The notes under the pieces were generated by a model. The model did not search any database. It had not been told where the DNA came from and was given only the letters and a program-made list of their open reading frames with translations. Positions 1-7,355 of a DNA stretch of 64,000 nt are shown one piece after another; positions within the stretch are counted from its first letter, which is position 1, and every line of letters starts with the position of its first letter. The position numbers and the translations under genes are program-made. Origin of the DNA: CAVQND01 sp964653485 (GTDB taxonomy: Bacteria > Verrucomicrobiota > Verrucomicrobiia > Limisphaerales > UBA8199); the NCBI GenBank assembly GCA_964653485.1, contig CAZZFF010000015.1:1-64000 (forward strand). Direction: 5' to 3'.

Positions 1-87
1 CTGGGGGGACTTTCACCCCCGGATGCACACGTCTTCTCCGAGCGCACCGATAATCGATTCTCAATCAACTTCTTCCGAGGAACCTGA
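1..87 (+). CDS. C-terminal end of an unidentified protein (partial)
   Basis: Frame 1 is open from the window edge to a TGA at 85-87 and reads as a 28-residue tail ending in FSINFFRGT. The tail is too short to recognise. It sits 111 bases upstream of the purA start on the same strand, so the two could be co-transcribed. It may equally be chance reading in upstream non-coding DNA. Confidence 0.25.
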   Translation: MGGLSPPDAHVFSERTDNRFSINFFRGT

Positions 88-198
88 CGTGCGCCCGCCG
101 GGGCCGGGGTTTTGACCGCCGGTTCAGGATTGACACCAGATCGGCTTCACCCTAACGTCTGCGCGCAAAGACTGTGTGCTTTGCCCCGAAACAACATT

Positions 199-1467
199 AT
201 GGCCAATACGATACTCGTTGGCGCCCAATGGGGCGATGAAGGCAAAGGCAAGATCATCGATGTGCTCACCGAGCAGGCGGATGTCGTAGTCCGAACTCAA
301 GGCGGCAACAATGCCGGCCACACGGTGCATCTTCACGGACAAAGATACATCCTTCACCTCGTTCCCTCCGGCATTCTGCGGAAAAAGAAGACCTGCGTCA
401 TAGGCAATGGCGTCGTCGTCGACCCCGTAAGCCTCGTCGAGGAAATCCAAGGGCTTCGCAAGCTGGGGGTCCGCATCGATGACAACCTGTTCCTGAGCGA
501 GACCGCCCACCTGGTACTCCCCTACCATCGCGAGCTTGACGCCCATCGCGAGACCGTCAAGGGCAAAAACAAAATCGGCACCACCAAGCGCGGCATCGGT
601 CCCGCTTATGGCGATAAGGCCGCCCGGACCGGGTTGCGGGTCATTGATCTCCTCCACCCCGAACGATTCAAGGCCCTGCTTCAGGCCAAGATCAAGGAAA
701 ACAACGGAATCCTCCGCGCCTTCGGCGCCAAGCCCCTCTCCTTCAAGCAGGTCCACGCCTCCTATCGCGCCGCAGGGGATTTCCTCAAACCTTTTGTCAC
801 CAATACCGTCATCCTCCTCCACGAAGCCCTCGAACGCGGCGACGACATTCTGCTGGAAGGCGCCCAAGGCACCTTCCTGGACATCGACCACGGCACCTAT
901 CCCTTCGTGACCTCCTCAAACACGACCGCCGGCGGCGCTTGCACCGGCTCGGGCATCCCGCCCAATCGCATCGACCGCGTCGTGGGCGTCATGAAGGCCT
1001 ACACCACCCGCGTCGGGGAGGGACCGCTTCCCACCGAAAATGCCGAGATTGCCGATATGCTCCATGCCATGGGCCGAGAATTCGGCGCCACCACCGGCCG
1101 GCCCCGCCGCTGCGGTTGGTTCGACGCGGTGGCCACCCGCCACGCCTGCAGACTCAACGGCATCGACGACCTGGCCGTGACGAATACCGACGGCCTTGAT
1201 TCGGTCGAAACAATCAAGGTCTGCATTGCTTACCGGGACGGTTCGAAGCGCTACGATTACATGCCCAACGACATTGAAGTGCTGGGCCGCTGCCAACCGG
1301 TGTTTGCCGAGTTCCCCGGCTGGCAGACCTCAACCGTCAAGGCGCGCTGCTGGAAGGACCTGCCCGCCAAGGCCCGCTCTTACCTTAAGGCCCTGGCCGA
1401 CTTGACCGGGGCGCGCCTCGCCATTGCATCCGTAGGCCCCGGCCGCGAGCAGACAATCTGCCTCTGA
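199..1467 (+). CDS. purA: adenylosuccinate synthetase PurA
   Basis: PurA joins IMP and aspartate using GTP, the first committed step from IMP to AMP; it is a cytosolic enzyme. The protein opens with the family P-loop signature GAQWGDEGKGK, followed by GGNNAGHTV. It contains the IMP-loop stretch GTTKRGIGPAY and the late motif TTTGRPRRCGW. From the ATG at 199 it is 422 residues, a normal length for the family. The frame stays open upstream to 112, but those 29 residues resemble nothing and precede the conserved start, so 199 is preferred. No clear Shine-Dalgarno is visible. The gene converges on rpsR, with a strong hairpin between them. Confidence 0.97.
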   Translation: MANTILVGAQWGDEGKGKIIDVLTEQADVVVRTQGGNNAGHTVHLHGQRYILHLVPSGILRKKKTCVIGNGVVVDPVSLVEEIQGLRKLGVRIDDNLFLSETAHLVLPYHRELDAHRETVKGKNKIGTTKRGIGPAYGDKAARTGLRVIDLLHPERFKALLQAKIKENNGILRAFGAKPLSFKQVHASYRAAGDFLKPFVTNTVILLHEALERGDDILLEGAQGTFLDIDHGTYPFVTSSNTTAGGACTGSGIPPNRIDRVVGVMKAYTTRVGEGPLPTENAEIADMLHAMGREFGATTGRPRRCGWFDAVATRHACRLNGIDDLAVTNTDGLDSVETIKVCIAYRDGSKRYDYMPNDIEVLGRCQPVFAEFPGWQTSTVKARCWKDLPAKARSYLKALADLTGARLAIASVGPGREQTICL

Positions 1468-1484
1468 GGAGCCGTCAGGAAAGA

Positions 1485-1526
1485 GCCCTGCCAAGGGAAC
1501 GCCGCTATTCTGGCGGCTGGCAGGGC
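1485..1526. terminator. strong hairpin between convergent purA and rpsR
   Basis: A 9-bp outer stem (GCCCTGCCA at 1485-1493 with TGGCAGGGC at 1518-1526) encloses a second stem (GCCGC at 1501-1505 with GCGGC at 1513-1517). It begins 18 bases after the purA stop. No T-run follows on either side, so it is a terminator-like or 3'-end-protecting structure rather than a textbook intrinsic terminator. Confidence 0.55.
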
Positions 1527-1627
1527 GCAAACCCCGCCGTCGGCCCACAAAAACTGCACACCGCGCTCCAAGCGGAGCGCGGCCAACGGCGCTGGGTCCG
1601 GCAATTCTCCAACCCGACCCGGATGCC

Positions 1628-1894
1628 TTACTTCATTAAGAGCATCTGTCGAGCCCGCTTGATGGCGCAATTGAGCCGCCGCTGGTAATGGGCGGGCAGG
1701 CCCGTGTACTTCCGCGGCAGGATGCGTCCCTGGTCGGTCACAAACTGCCTGAGCAGATTGGTGTTCTTGAAATCGAGCGCGTCAACGGTAAAGTCGATCT
1801 TCGGCTTGGGCCGCGGTGTGCGTATTTCGGAGGTCGAGGAGTGATCGCGCCCGCCGCGTCTTTCCGGTTTGTCTGGTCTAGTCTTGCGAGGCAT
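1628..1894 (-). CDS. rpsR: 30S ribosomal protein S18
   Basis: S18 is a small-subunit protein of the ribosomal platform that pairs with S6. This 88-residue product has the conserved S18 core: DALDFKNTNLLRQFVTDQGR, then ILPRKYTGL, then a C-terminal basic helix with HYQRRLNCAIKRARQMLL. The N-terminal 30 residues are basic and Pro-rich, as is common outside the core. It is the last gene of a minus-strand trio (dksA-like, rpmG, rpsR), 9 bases after rpmG. S6 (rpsF), the usual neighbour, is not in the window. Confidence 0.96.
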   Translation of the reverse strand: MPRKTRPDKPERRGGRDHSSTSEIRTPRPKPKIDFTVDALDFKNTNLLRQFVTDQGRILPRKYTGLPAHYQRRLNCAIKRARQMLLMK

Positions 1895-1903
1895 GGATGG
1901 AGG

Positions 1904-2071
1904 TTATTTGACTTCGCGATGAAGCGTGTGGCGGCGGAGGGCGGGGTTGTACTTCTTAAGTTCCAGCTTCTCCGTCTTGAGTTTTTTGTTGCGAGTGGTG
2001 ATGTAGCGCGAAGGCGATTTGCCCTCCTTGCGCGCTTCCGTGCATTCGATGGTAACAATTTCCCGAGGCAT
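1904..2071 (-). CDS. rpmG: 50S ribosomal protein L33
   Basis: This 55-residue ORF begins MPREIVTIECTEARKEGKSP and contains RYITTRNKKLKTEKLELKKY followed by NPALRRHTLHREVK. This is the full L33 pattern. It lacks the two CxxC pairs of zinc-binding L33, so it is the zinc-independent (C-minus) form. Its ATG lies 3 bases after the dksA-like stop codon, and its stop lies 9 bases before the rpsR start, so translation of the three genes is probably coupled. Confidence 0.93.
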   Translation of the reverse strand: MPREIVTIECTEARKEGKSPSRYITTRNKKLKTEKLELKKYNPALRRHTLHREVK

Positions 2072-2074
2072 AAA

Positions 2075-2635
2075 TCACTCTTTCTCTTTCGGCTTCTCTT
2101 CAGGTTCCTCTTCTTCCCCCTCGACCTCCGTGATCCCGACGGCGTCCACGGTGCCGAGAGCGCCCAAGCGCCTCTGGCGCAGAGCGCCGTCGCGCTCGAG
2201 TTGGGCCTGCGCCTGCACCGTGAACCGGGTCCACGGAATTGCATCCAGCCGGGTCTTGGGGATCGGCTTGCCTGTCAGCTCGCAAATCCCGTAGGTGTTC
2301 TTCTCGATGCGCTTGAGCGCCTCTTCGATCTCATAAATGGCGTCCTGGTCCGAGGAAAGGAGGCTCAGCGCGAAATCCCGGTCGAAATTGTCCGTCCCGG
2401 AGTCCGCCATGTGCAGGCTATAGCCGGCCATCTCCTGCGCCGATTCCTTGGCCAGGCCGGTCATCTGCCGCACCAGTTGGTCCCGCAGCTCAACCAGCCG
2501 CTGGTAATACTTCTCCCACTCCGCTTTTATCTTGACATCCCCATTCTTCTTCACCGTCACAACTTGCTGGCCCAAAATGGCCGCAGAAGTCGCCGAAACG
2601 TGTGGTTTGCTGCCCGCCGGCGGTTTCTTAATCAT
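2075..2635 (-). CDS. DksA/TraR-family protein with a degenerate zinc finger
   Basis: DksA/TraR proteins enter the secondary channel of RNA polymerase and adjust initiation, often together with ppGpp. From the ATG at 2635 the product is 186 residues: a Lys-rich start, a long helical hairpin (about 35-110) with acidic residues D82/D85/D87 near its tip, then the C-terminal finger. The finger keeps the family sequence (NTYGICELTGKPIPKTRLDA, IPWTRFTVQAQAQLE) but only one of four zinc cysteines (C118); the others are replaced. It ends in an acidic tail (EGEEEEPEEKPKEKE). An upstream in-frame GTG within the Lys-rich stretch cannot be excluded as the start. It leads the operon with rpmG and rpsR. Confidence 0.85.
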   Translation of the reverse strand: MIKKPPAGSKPHVSATSAAILGQQVVTVKKNGDVKIKAEWEKYYQRLVELRDQLVRQMTGLAKESAQEMAGYSLHMADSGTDNFDRDFALSLLSSDQDAIYEIEEALKRIEKNTYGICELTGKPIPKTRLDAIPWTRFTVQAQAQLERDGALRQRRLGALGTVDAVGITEVEGEEEEPEEKPKEKE

Positions 2636-2799
2636 GTCTTTCTTCTTCGTTGTCACAACTTCGACTGCTTGCTTTCGCAGCGTCTTCAGTCCGTTGCCTC
2701 TAGGCCGGACCCCCGTCGTCCTCGACGCGAGTGGGCGAATGTAACAAAGCAAATTAAAATTTCCACAAGAATCTTCAAGATTCTTCCACCGGGGCAAAC

Positions 2800-3579
2800 T
2801 CACCCCTTCTCGATGCAAGCGTACGCATTATGGTTGTGAATGCTCTCGTGGTTCTCCGCCTCGACGCGGTACCAAGTCACGTCCGGGTGGGCATTGAGCC
2901 TGAGAGCCACGTTGCGCACCAGGTCCTCCACGAATACGGGGTTCTCATACGCGCGTTCGGTGACCGCCTTCTCATCCTGCCGCTTCAGGAGGGCGTAAAG
3001 CTCCGAGCTTGCGCTGGACTCGATAATCGCGATCAAATCTTCGATCCACACCGGCTTCAGGGACCGGATGCGGACCGTGACCTCCCCGCGCTGGTTGTGC
3101 GCCCCATGCACCGCAATCGCCTTCGAACACGGGCAGAGCGTGGTCACCATCGCCTTGACAGTCAAGACAAAATCAATTTCCGTCCCGCACGCCGTGGCAT
3201 CGAACCGCGCCCCGTAATCCATCACGCTCTCCCGCCCCGAGACCGGCGCGCGCTTCACCATGAAGTACGGAAACTCAATCTCCAGGTGCGACGTGCCGGC
3301 GTGGAACTTGGCCTGCATCGCGTAGAGTATCTCCGTCAGGTTCTCCACATGCACCACGTGCCCGTGCGCATTGAGCACCTCGATAAACCGGCTCATGTGC
3401 GTGCCCTTGAATTCCTTCGGCAGGTCCACGAACATTCCAATGGTGGCCACGGTGTTCTGCACTGCCCGCGCCTTGTCCCGAACCTGAATCGGAAAGCGCA
3501 AACCCCGCACCCCCACTTTGTCGATTCTCAGGTCGCGATCGTCGCGTTCACTTTGTTTGTCGTGCAGACTGGCTGCCAT
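2800..3579 (-). CDS. folE2: GTP cyclohydrolase FolE2 (type IB)
   Basis: FolE2 converts GTP to 7,8-dihydroneopterin triphosphate, the entry to tetrahydrofolate and queuosine synthesis. It is the metal-flexible alternative to zinc FolE. The 259-residue product (ATG at 3579) carries the family hallmark TLCPCSKAI with C149/C151 and nearby H158/H161. It also has GTHMSRFIEVLN and the C-terminal ENHESIHNHNAYA stretch. The frame is open upstream to 3678, but the extra 33 residues are low-complexity and not family-like. It lies 164 bases upstream of the dksA-like gene on the same strand. Confidence 0.95.
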   Translation of the reverse strand: MAASLHDKQSERDDRDLRIDKVGVRGLRFPIQVRDKARAVQNTVATIGMFVDLPKEFKGTHMSRFIEVLNAHGHVVHVENLTEILYAMQAKFHAGTSHLEIEFPYFMVKRAPVSGRESVMDYGARFDATACGTEIDFVLTVKAMVTTLCPCSKAIAVHGAHNQRGEVTVRIRSLKPVWIEDLIAIIESSASSELYALLKRQDEKAVTERAYENPVFVEDLVRNVALRLNAHPDVTWYRVEAENHESIHNHNAYACIEKG

Positions 3580-3773
3580 CTCAGCCTCCGGCCTCCCGTC
3601 GCTCCCATAGCCACTGACCCGGCGCCGCGCCCCATGGCTGCCAGCCCGTGCTAAACTACTCTGACCCTGCGTCAACATGCCTGCAACCTAGCAGCGAACG
3701 CCCGTTTTGCAAAAGGATTCCGGCATCCGAAAAAGGGGTTGCTTTCCTCTTCGATCCTCGATACAACCCAACC

Positions 3774-4805
3774 ATGGCCCAAAACTGCTTCCATGCCAGC
3801 ATCGAAGGGGCGCAACACGGCGCCAAAACCCTAGCCCAATTCCTTGATTACGCCAAAAAGAGCGGCGCCTCCGGCGCCCAACCCTCCAACTTCATGCTCC
3901 AAGCCGACAAAGGCTTCAAGCCGGCCAAGGAGATCAAAGATGCCTTCGCAAAGACGGGGCTGAGCCTGGACGGCGTGTCGGCTCATTGCCCGATTTGGGT
4001 CCAGACCACCGCCTGGACCGGCAGCCCCACCATCCGCCCCTTCGTCCCCGGCGACGTCGCCAAAAAACCGGTCGCCGACATCGAGAAATGGGCGGAGAAC
4101 TACGTCCTCAAGCTCCTCGACCTGTGCGCCGAACTCGAGGTCAGGATAGTGCCCATGTTTTGGGGCGTCGCCTTCGGCTGGGAACTCGCTACGGGCTATC
4201 CGTGGGGCTTCTGGGCCGGCGGCGATTACGACCTCATCAAGGAAGGCAAAGAGCGGTTCGTCAAAAAAACCGCCAAAATTCGCGCCCACGCCGACAAACT
4301 GGGCATCTACCTTTGCCACGAAATCCATCCCGGCACCGCCGCCATGTGCGCCGACGATTTCAACATGCTCGTCCAGATTTGCGACGGCGACAAATGCCTG
4401 GCCGTCAACGCCGACCCGTCCCATTGCTGGGAAGGAGAGTCCTTCGAGACCCGCTTTCTCAAGGTCGCCCCCCGCATTTATGCCTGCCACGTCAAGAACC
4501 ACACCGTCCGTCCGGGCCTTCCGCTGCGGATGATGGAACCGGCCTGGCAAAAACGCGCCATGCAGTTCGTGGATATCCCCTCCGGAGACCTCAACATGAC
4601 CCGCTACACCGAGTTGCTTATCCACACCGGCTACGCGCAACGCTACTGCCAAGTCACGGCCGCAAAGACTGCCCCCCTCGTTGTCGAGGCCGAGAGCGCC
4701 TACCGCGACCTGGACGCCACCAGCGCCAACGCCATTCAGTTCGTCAGGGACAACCTCTGCTTCCCGCTCGCCGCCGGTTCCTTCGAGGACGGCATGGGCG
4801 CATAG
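3774..4805 (+). CDS. xylose-isomerase-like TIM-barrel protein
   Basis: A 343-residue member of the AP-endonuclease-2/xylose-isomerase-like TIM-barrel family, which holds sugar-phosphate isomerases, epimerases and related metal enzymes. Metal-ligand candidates are in place: an Asp/Glu-rich barrel strand (VRIVPMFWGVAFGWELATG), CHEIHPGTAA, NADPSHCWEGE and ACHVKNHTV. The ATG at 3774 is followed at once by the family-like MAQNCFHASIEGAQ; the frame upstream has no family features. There is no signal peptide, so it is probably cytosolic. The substrate cannot be told. The secreted DUF1080 protein downstream on the same strand suggests carbohydrate metabolism, but that is inference. Confidence 0.85.
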   Translation: MAQNCFHASIEGAQHGAKTLAQFLDYAKKSGASGAQPSNFMLQADKGFKPAKEIKDAFAKTGLSLDGVSAHCPIWVQTTAWTGSPTIRPFVPGDVAKKPVADIEKWAENYVLKLLDLCAELEVRIVPMFWGVAFGWELATGYPWGFWAGGDYDLIKEGKERFVKKTAKIRAHADKLGIYLCHEIHPGTAAMCADDFNMLVQICDGDKCLAVNADPSHCWEGESFETRFLKVAPRIYACHVKNHTVRPGLPLRMMEPAWQKRAMQFVDIPSGDLNMTRYTELLIHTGYAQRYCQVTAAKTAPLVVEAESAYRDLDATSANAIQFVRDNLCFPLAAGSFEDGMGA

Positions 4806-4822
4806 CAGGATTGGCCAAGCCC

Positions 4823-4845
4823 GAGCCCCCGCGATTGGGGGGCTC
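4823..4845. terminator. GC-rich hairpin between convergent genes
   Basis: GAGCCCCC (4823-4830) pairs with GGGGGCTC (4838-4845) around a 7-base loop, directly after the TIM-barrel gene and 2 bases before the end of the convergent small membrane-protein gene. There is no T-run. Confidence 0.4.
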
Positions 4846-4847
4846 CG

Positions 4848-4982
4848 TCAAGGACGGAACCGATTGGCCAAATACAATAGAAGCCCGACCGCCGCCGCCG
4901 AGAAGATACTCATGAACACTCCGAACATGAGAAGGCGCATCTTGCGGTACCGCACCATGCGCGGATTGTTCGGAAACAACAT
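4848..4982 (-). CDS. small single-span membrane protein
   Basis: A 44-residue ORF reads MLFPNNPRMVRYRKMRLLMF, then a hydrophobic segment (about residues 16-39, GVFMSIFSAAAVGLLLYLAN) and RFRP. It has a basic cytosolic head and one transmembrane helix. An in-frame GTG at 5000, beside an AGGAGG-like run, would add six residues (VDRLAR) and may be the true start. The coding pattern (basic head, clean hydrophobic helix, small basic tail) argues against chance. It lies alone between two plus-strand genes, and its 5' side is close to the DUF1080 start. Function unknown. Confidence 0.5.
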   Translation of the reverse strand: MLFPNNPRMVRYRKMRLLMFGVFMSIFSAAAVGLLLYLANRFRP

Positions 4983-5054
4983 TCTCGCTAAACGGTCCAC
5001 CTCCTCGCATTCTCGGGTCCCCTCTCCAGGTTTGCAAGCAAAAACAAAAATCCC

Positions 5055-5915
5055 ATGAAAAACGCATCCCTCACCCACAAACTCGCCTTCTGCGTCGCCT
5101 TGCTCGCGATGCGTCTGTCTGCGGCTGGCGCCGATGCCCCGTCCGCCCCCTCCGAGCCGATCGATGGGTTCCGCGACACGCCCATGCTCCCGAGCGGCAA
5201 ATGGCACTTGCACGATCCGGACCGCCCCCAACCGCCCGTCGTCACCCCAGGCGAGACCTTCAGCCAAAATGCCCGCGCACCCTCGGATGCCGAGGTCCTC
5301 TTCGATGGCAAGGACCTTTCCAAATGGCAAGACGGCCGCGGCCAACCTGCGGCCTGGCCAGTGCATGATGGGTACCTGGAGACCCAGCCCGGCGGCGGCA
5401 TTCGCACGCGCGGCAAGTGGGCCGATTTCCAGTTGCATGTCGAATTCGCCGAGCCGGTTCCGCCCCGAGGCTCAGGCCAGGGCCGCGGCAACAGCGGCGT
5501 TCTCATCAACGGCATGTACGAAGTTCAAGTCCTTGATTCGTTCCAGGCCAAAACCTACCCTGACGGCCAATGCGCCGCCATCTACGGCCAGTCCCCCCCG
5601 TTGGTCAACGCAAGCAAACCGCCTGGCCAATGGCAAACCTACGACATCATCTTCGAATCTCCGCGCTGGAACGACAAAAACGAACTCGTCAAGAAAGCCA
5701 TCATAACGGTGCTCCACAACGGCATCGTCGTCCAAAACCGATACGAGCTTGTCGGCATCACGGACGGCATCAGCCGCGAAGTGCCTTGGAGGTCTCTGGC
5801 CAAGTACTCCCGTCCTCACCCGCCCGAGGTCTTCATCGAGCTGCAGGACCACAACAACCCCGTGCGCTTCCGCAACCTATGGATCCGCGCCCTCGGTGAG
5901 CGCGACAAACCCTGA
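5055..5915 (+). CDS. secreted DUF1080 (3-keto-disaccharide hydrolase-like) protein
   Basis: A 286-residue exported protein. A signal peptide covers about residues 1-26 (MKNASLTHKLAFCVALLAMR, then an AGA-type cut). The DUF1080 domain starts near residue 80 with EVLFDGKDLSKWQDG and continues through DFQLHVEF, GNSGVLINGMYEVQVLDS and a C-terminal VFIELQDHNNPVRFRNLWIR. This is the concanavalin-like fold described as 3-keto-disaccharide hydrolase and very frequent in Planctomycetota and Verrucomicrobiota. It probably acts on oxidised sugars in the periplasm or outside. It is on the same strand as the TIM-barrel enzyme, 249 bases downstream, with no proof of a shared transcript. Confidence 0.88.
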   Translation: MKNASLTHKLAFCVALLAMRLSAAGADAPSAPSEPIDGFRDTPMLPSGKWHLHDPDRPQPPVVTPGETFSQNARAPSDAEVLFDGKDLSKWQDGRGQPAAWPVHDGYLETQPGGGIRTRGKWADFQLHVEFAEPVPPRGSGQGRGNSGVLINGMYEVQVLDSFQAKTYPDGQCAAIYGQSPPLVNASKPPGQWQTYDIIFESPRWNDKNELVKKAIITVLHNGIVVQNRYELVGITDGISREVPWRSLAKYSRPHPPEVFIELQDHNNPVRFRNLWIRALGERDKP

Positions 5916-5991
5916 ACCCCTCCCGGTAATCCCTGGTTGAAGCCTCTTCGCCGCTTGAGAGGAAGTTGGGCCGTTACGTTCCGGTTTTGAG

Positions 5992-7218
5992 TCATGCCTT
6001 TCCGACGCCGTCGAGTTCCTCGATGGCCTTATCGAACGACCTGGCAAATACCCAGTCCTTTGTCTCCGGGAATTTGGCGCATTCCCCGGAGATTCCTTCG
6101 GCCACGATTAAAGCGCAACGCAGGCCGAACTCCGCGGAAAGTTTGACGATGTCTTGGCCCAGCTTAATCACGTTCGCGTCCACGGCCAGGAGTTGGCTCA
6201 GGTCAATCACCAGCGTGCTCAGCCCGTTGTCCACCGCTTCGCAGACCTTCTCCCGAAGGTGGGGTGCGATCTCGGTGGCGACCAACTGATTGAAACTGAC
6301 GGGCAGCGTCACCACCAGGGTCTTGGTCTTCTGCTGGAAGTACTGCTGCGAGGTGTCCAAATCCAGCGTGTGGATGATCTTACGGCGCAGACCGGCCAGA
6401 TCGATGGGCTTGGTCACGATCCCGCTGAAACCGAGTTGCCGGGCTTGCTCCTGCTCCGCCGCCGCATTCTGGACGCTGAGTGCGAACATCGGCAGCCCCT
6501 TGGCCTCCGGGCTTGCGCGCAACATCCGAAACAGAGTAAACCCCGCGCCCCCGGGCAACGACAAACTGATGAGCATGACATCGGGCATTTGCCGGTTGCA
6601 CACCTCCAGCGCCTCGCCCGGCTGGGTCACGTGCCGCACCTGCCAGGCCGTCCCCGCAAACCCCTTCTGAATGAGCTCGACGACCGCCGGTTTATCGTCC
6701 ACGACCAGGATCTGGAGCTGCTCGTCCGACCGCTTGGCCCTGGCGGACTGCTGTCTCCGCGTGTCCATATCGACGATGCGCTTGGCGCGCTCCACCAACA
6801 GCCCTGCCCGCTCGCTCTGCGCCTTGAGTTCGACGATCCGCCTGACCCGCGTCACTATCTGCTCCGCCGTAAAGGGCTTGACCACGTAGTCTCTTACGCC
6901 CATCCTCGCTATCTGCGTCACGGTCTCCCGCCGGGAGTTGCCTGTGAGCATCAGCACAGGAATCTTCCTCGTCGCCGCGTTGGCCTTCAGCCGAGTGAGC
7001 ATCTCCATCCCGTCCATGACCGGCATCTCATTGTCCAGCAGGATCAGGTCCGGCAGCTCCACGTCGGCCAGAGCCAAGCCCTCCACTCCGTCCCCCGCCT
7101 CGATAATCTTGCAGGCGAACCCTCGAAAAGCGGTGCTGACGATCAGTCGGGTCACCATGTCGTCATCCACCGTCAGGATCTTTCGTTCCATCATATCCTG
7201 GTGGGATGTATCGGCCAT
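5992..7218 (-). CDS. double-receiver response regulator with C-terminal STAS-like domain
   Basis: A 408-residue cytosolic signalling protein with three domains. Receiver 1 (about 12-130) is complete: acidic pocket D18-D20, acceptor D62 in LILLDNEMPVMDG, and K114 in VVKPF. Receiver 2 (about 168-290) keeps D174/D175 and a TKP lysine, but the acceptor position is S218 (VMLISLSLPGG), so it probably cannot be phosphorylated. The last about 100 residues (TLVVTLPVSFNQL ... STLVIDLSQLLAVDANVIKLG) look like a STAS/anti-sigma-antagonist fold, suggesting a partner-switching output rather than DNA binding. The gene is divergent from the hybrid histidine kinase at 7356, its likely partner. A start at M9 or M10 is also possible. 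Confidence 0.85.
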   Translation of the reverse strand: MADTSHQDMMERKILTVDDDMVTRLIVSTAFRGFACKIIEAGDGVEGLALADVELPDLILLDNEMPVMDGMEMLTRLKANAATRKIPVLMLTGNSRRETVTQIARMGVRDYVVKPFTAEQIVTRVRRIVELKAQSERAGLLVERAKRIVDMDTRRQQSARAKRSDEQLQILVVDDKPAVVELIQKGFAGTAWQVRHVTQPGEALEVCNRQMPDVMLISLSLPGGAGFTLFRMLRASPEAKGLPMFALSVQNAAAEQEQARQLGFSGIVTKPIDLAGLRRKIIHTLDLDTSQQYFQQKTKTLVVTLPVSFNQLVATEIAPHLREKVCEAVDNGLSTLVIDLSQLLAVDANVIKLGQDIVKLSAEFGLRCALIVAEGISGECAKFPETKDWVFARSFDKAIEELDGVGKA

Positions 7219-7355
7219 TTCACCCCGCCCTTGAGCGAGAACACCGGAAAACTCGTTCCGGAGCTTAACTTCCCGCCGGACGTGCCGATAAGCACCAGGC
7301 GTATATTATGGTGGCCCACAATGATCGCGTTTTCTGGGGCACGGCCCTTTCCAAA

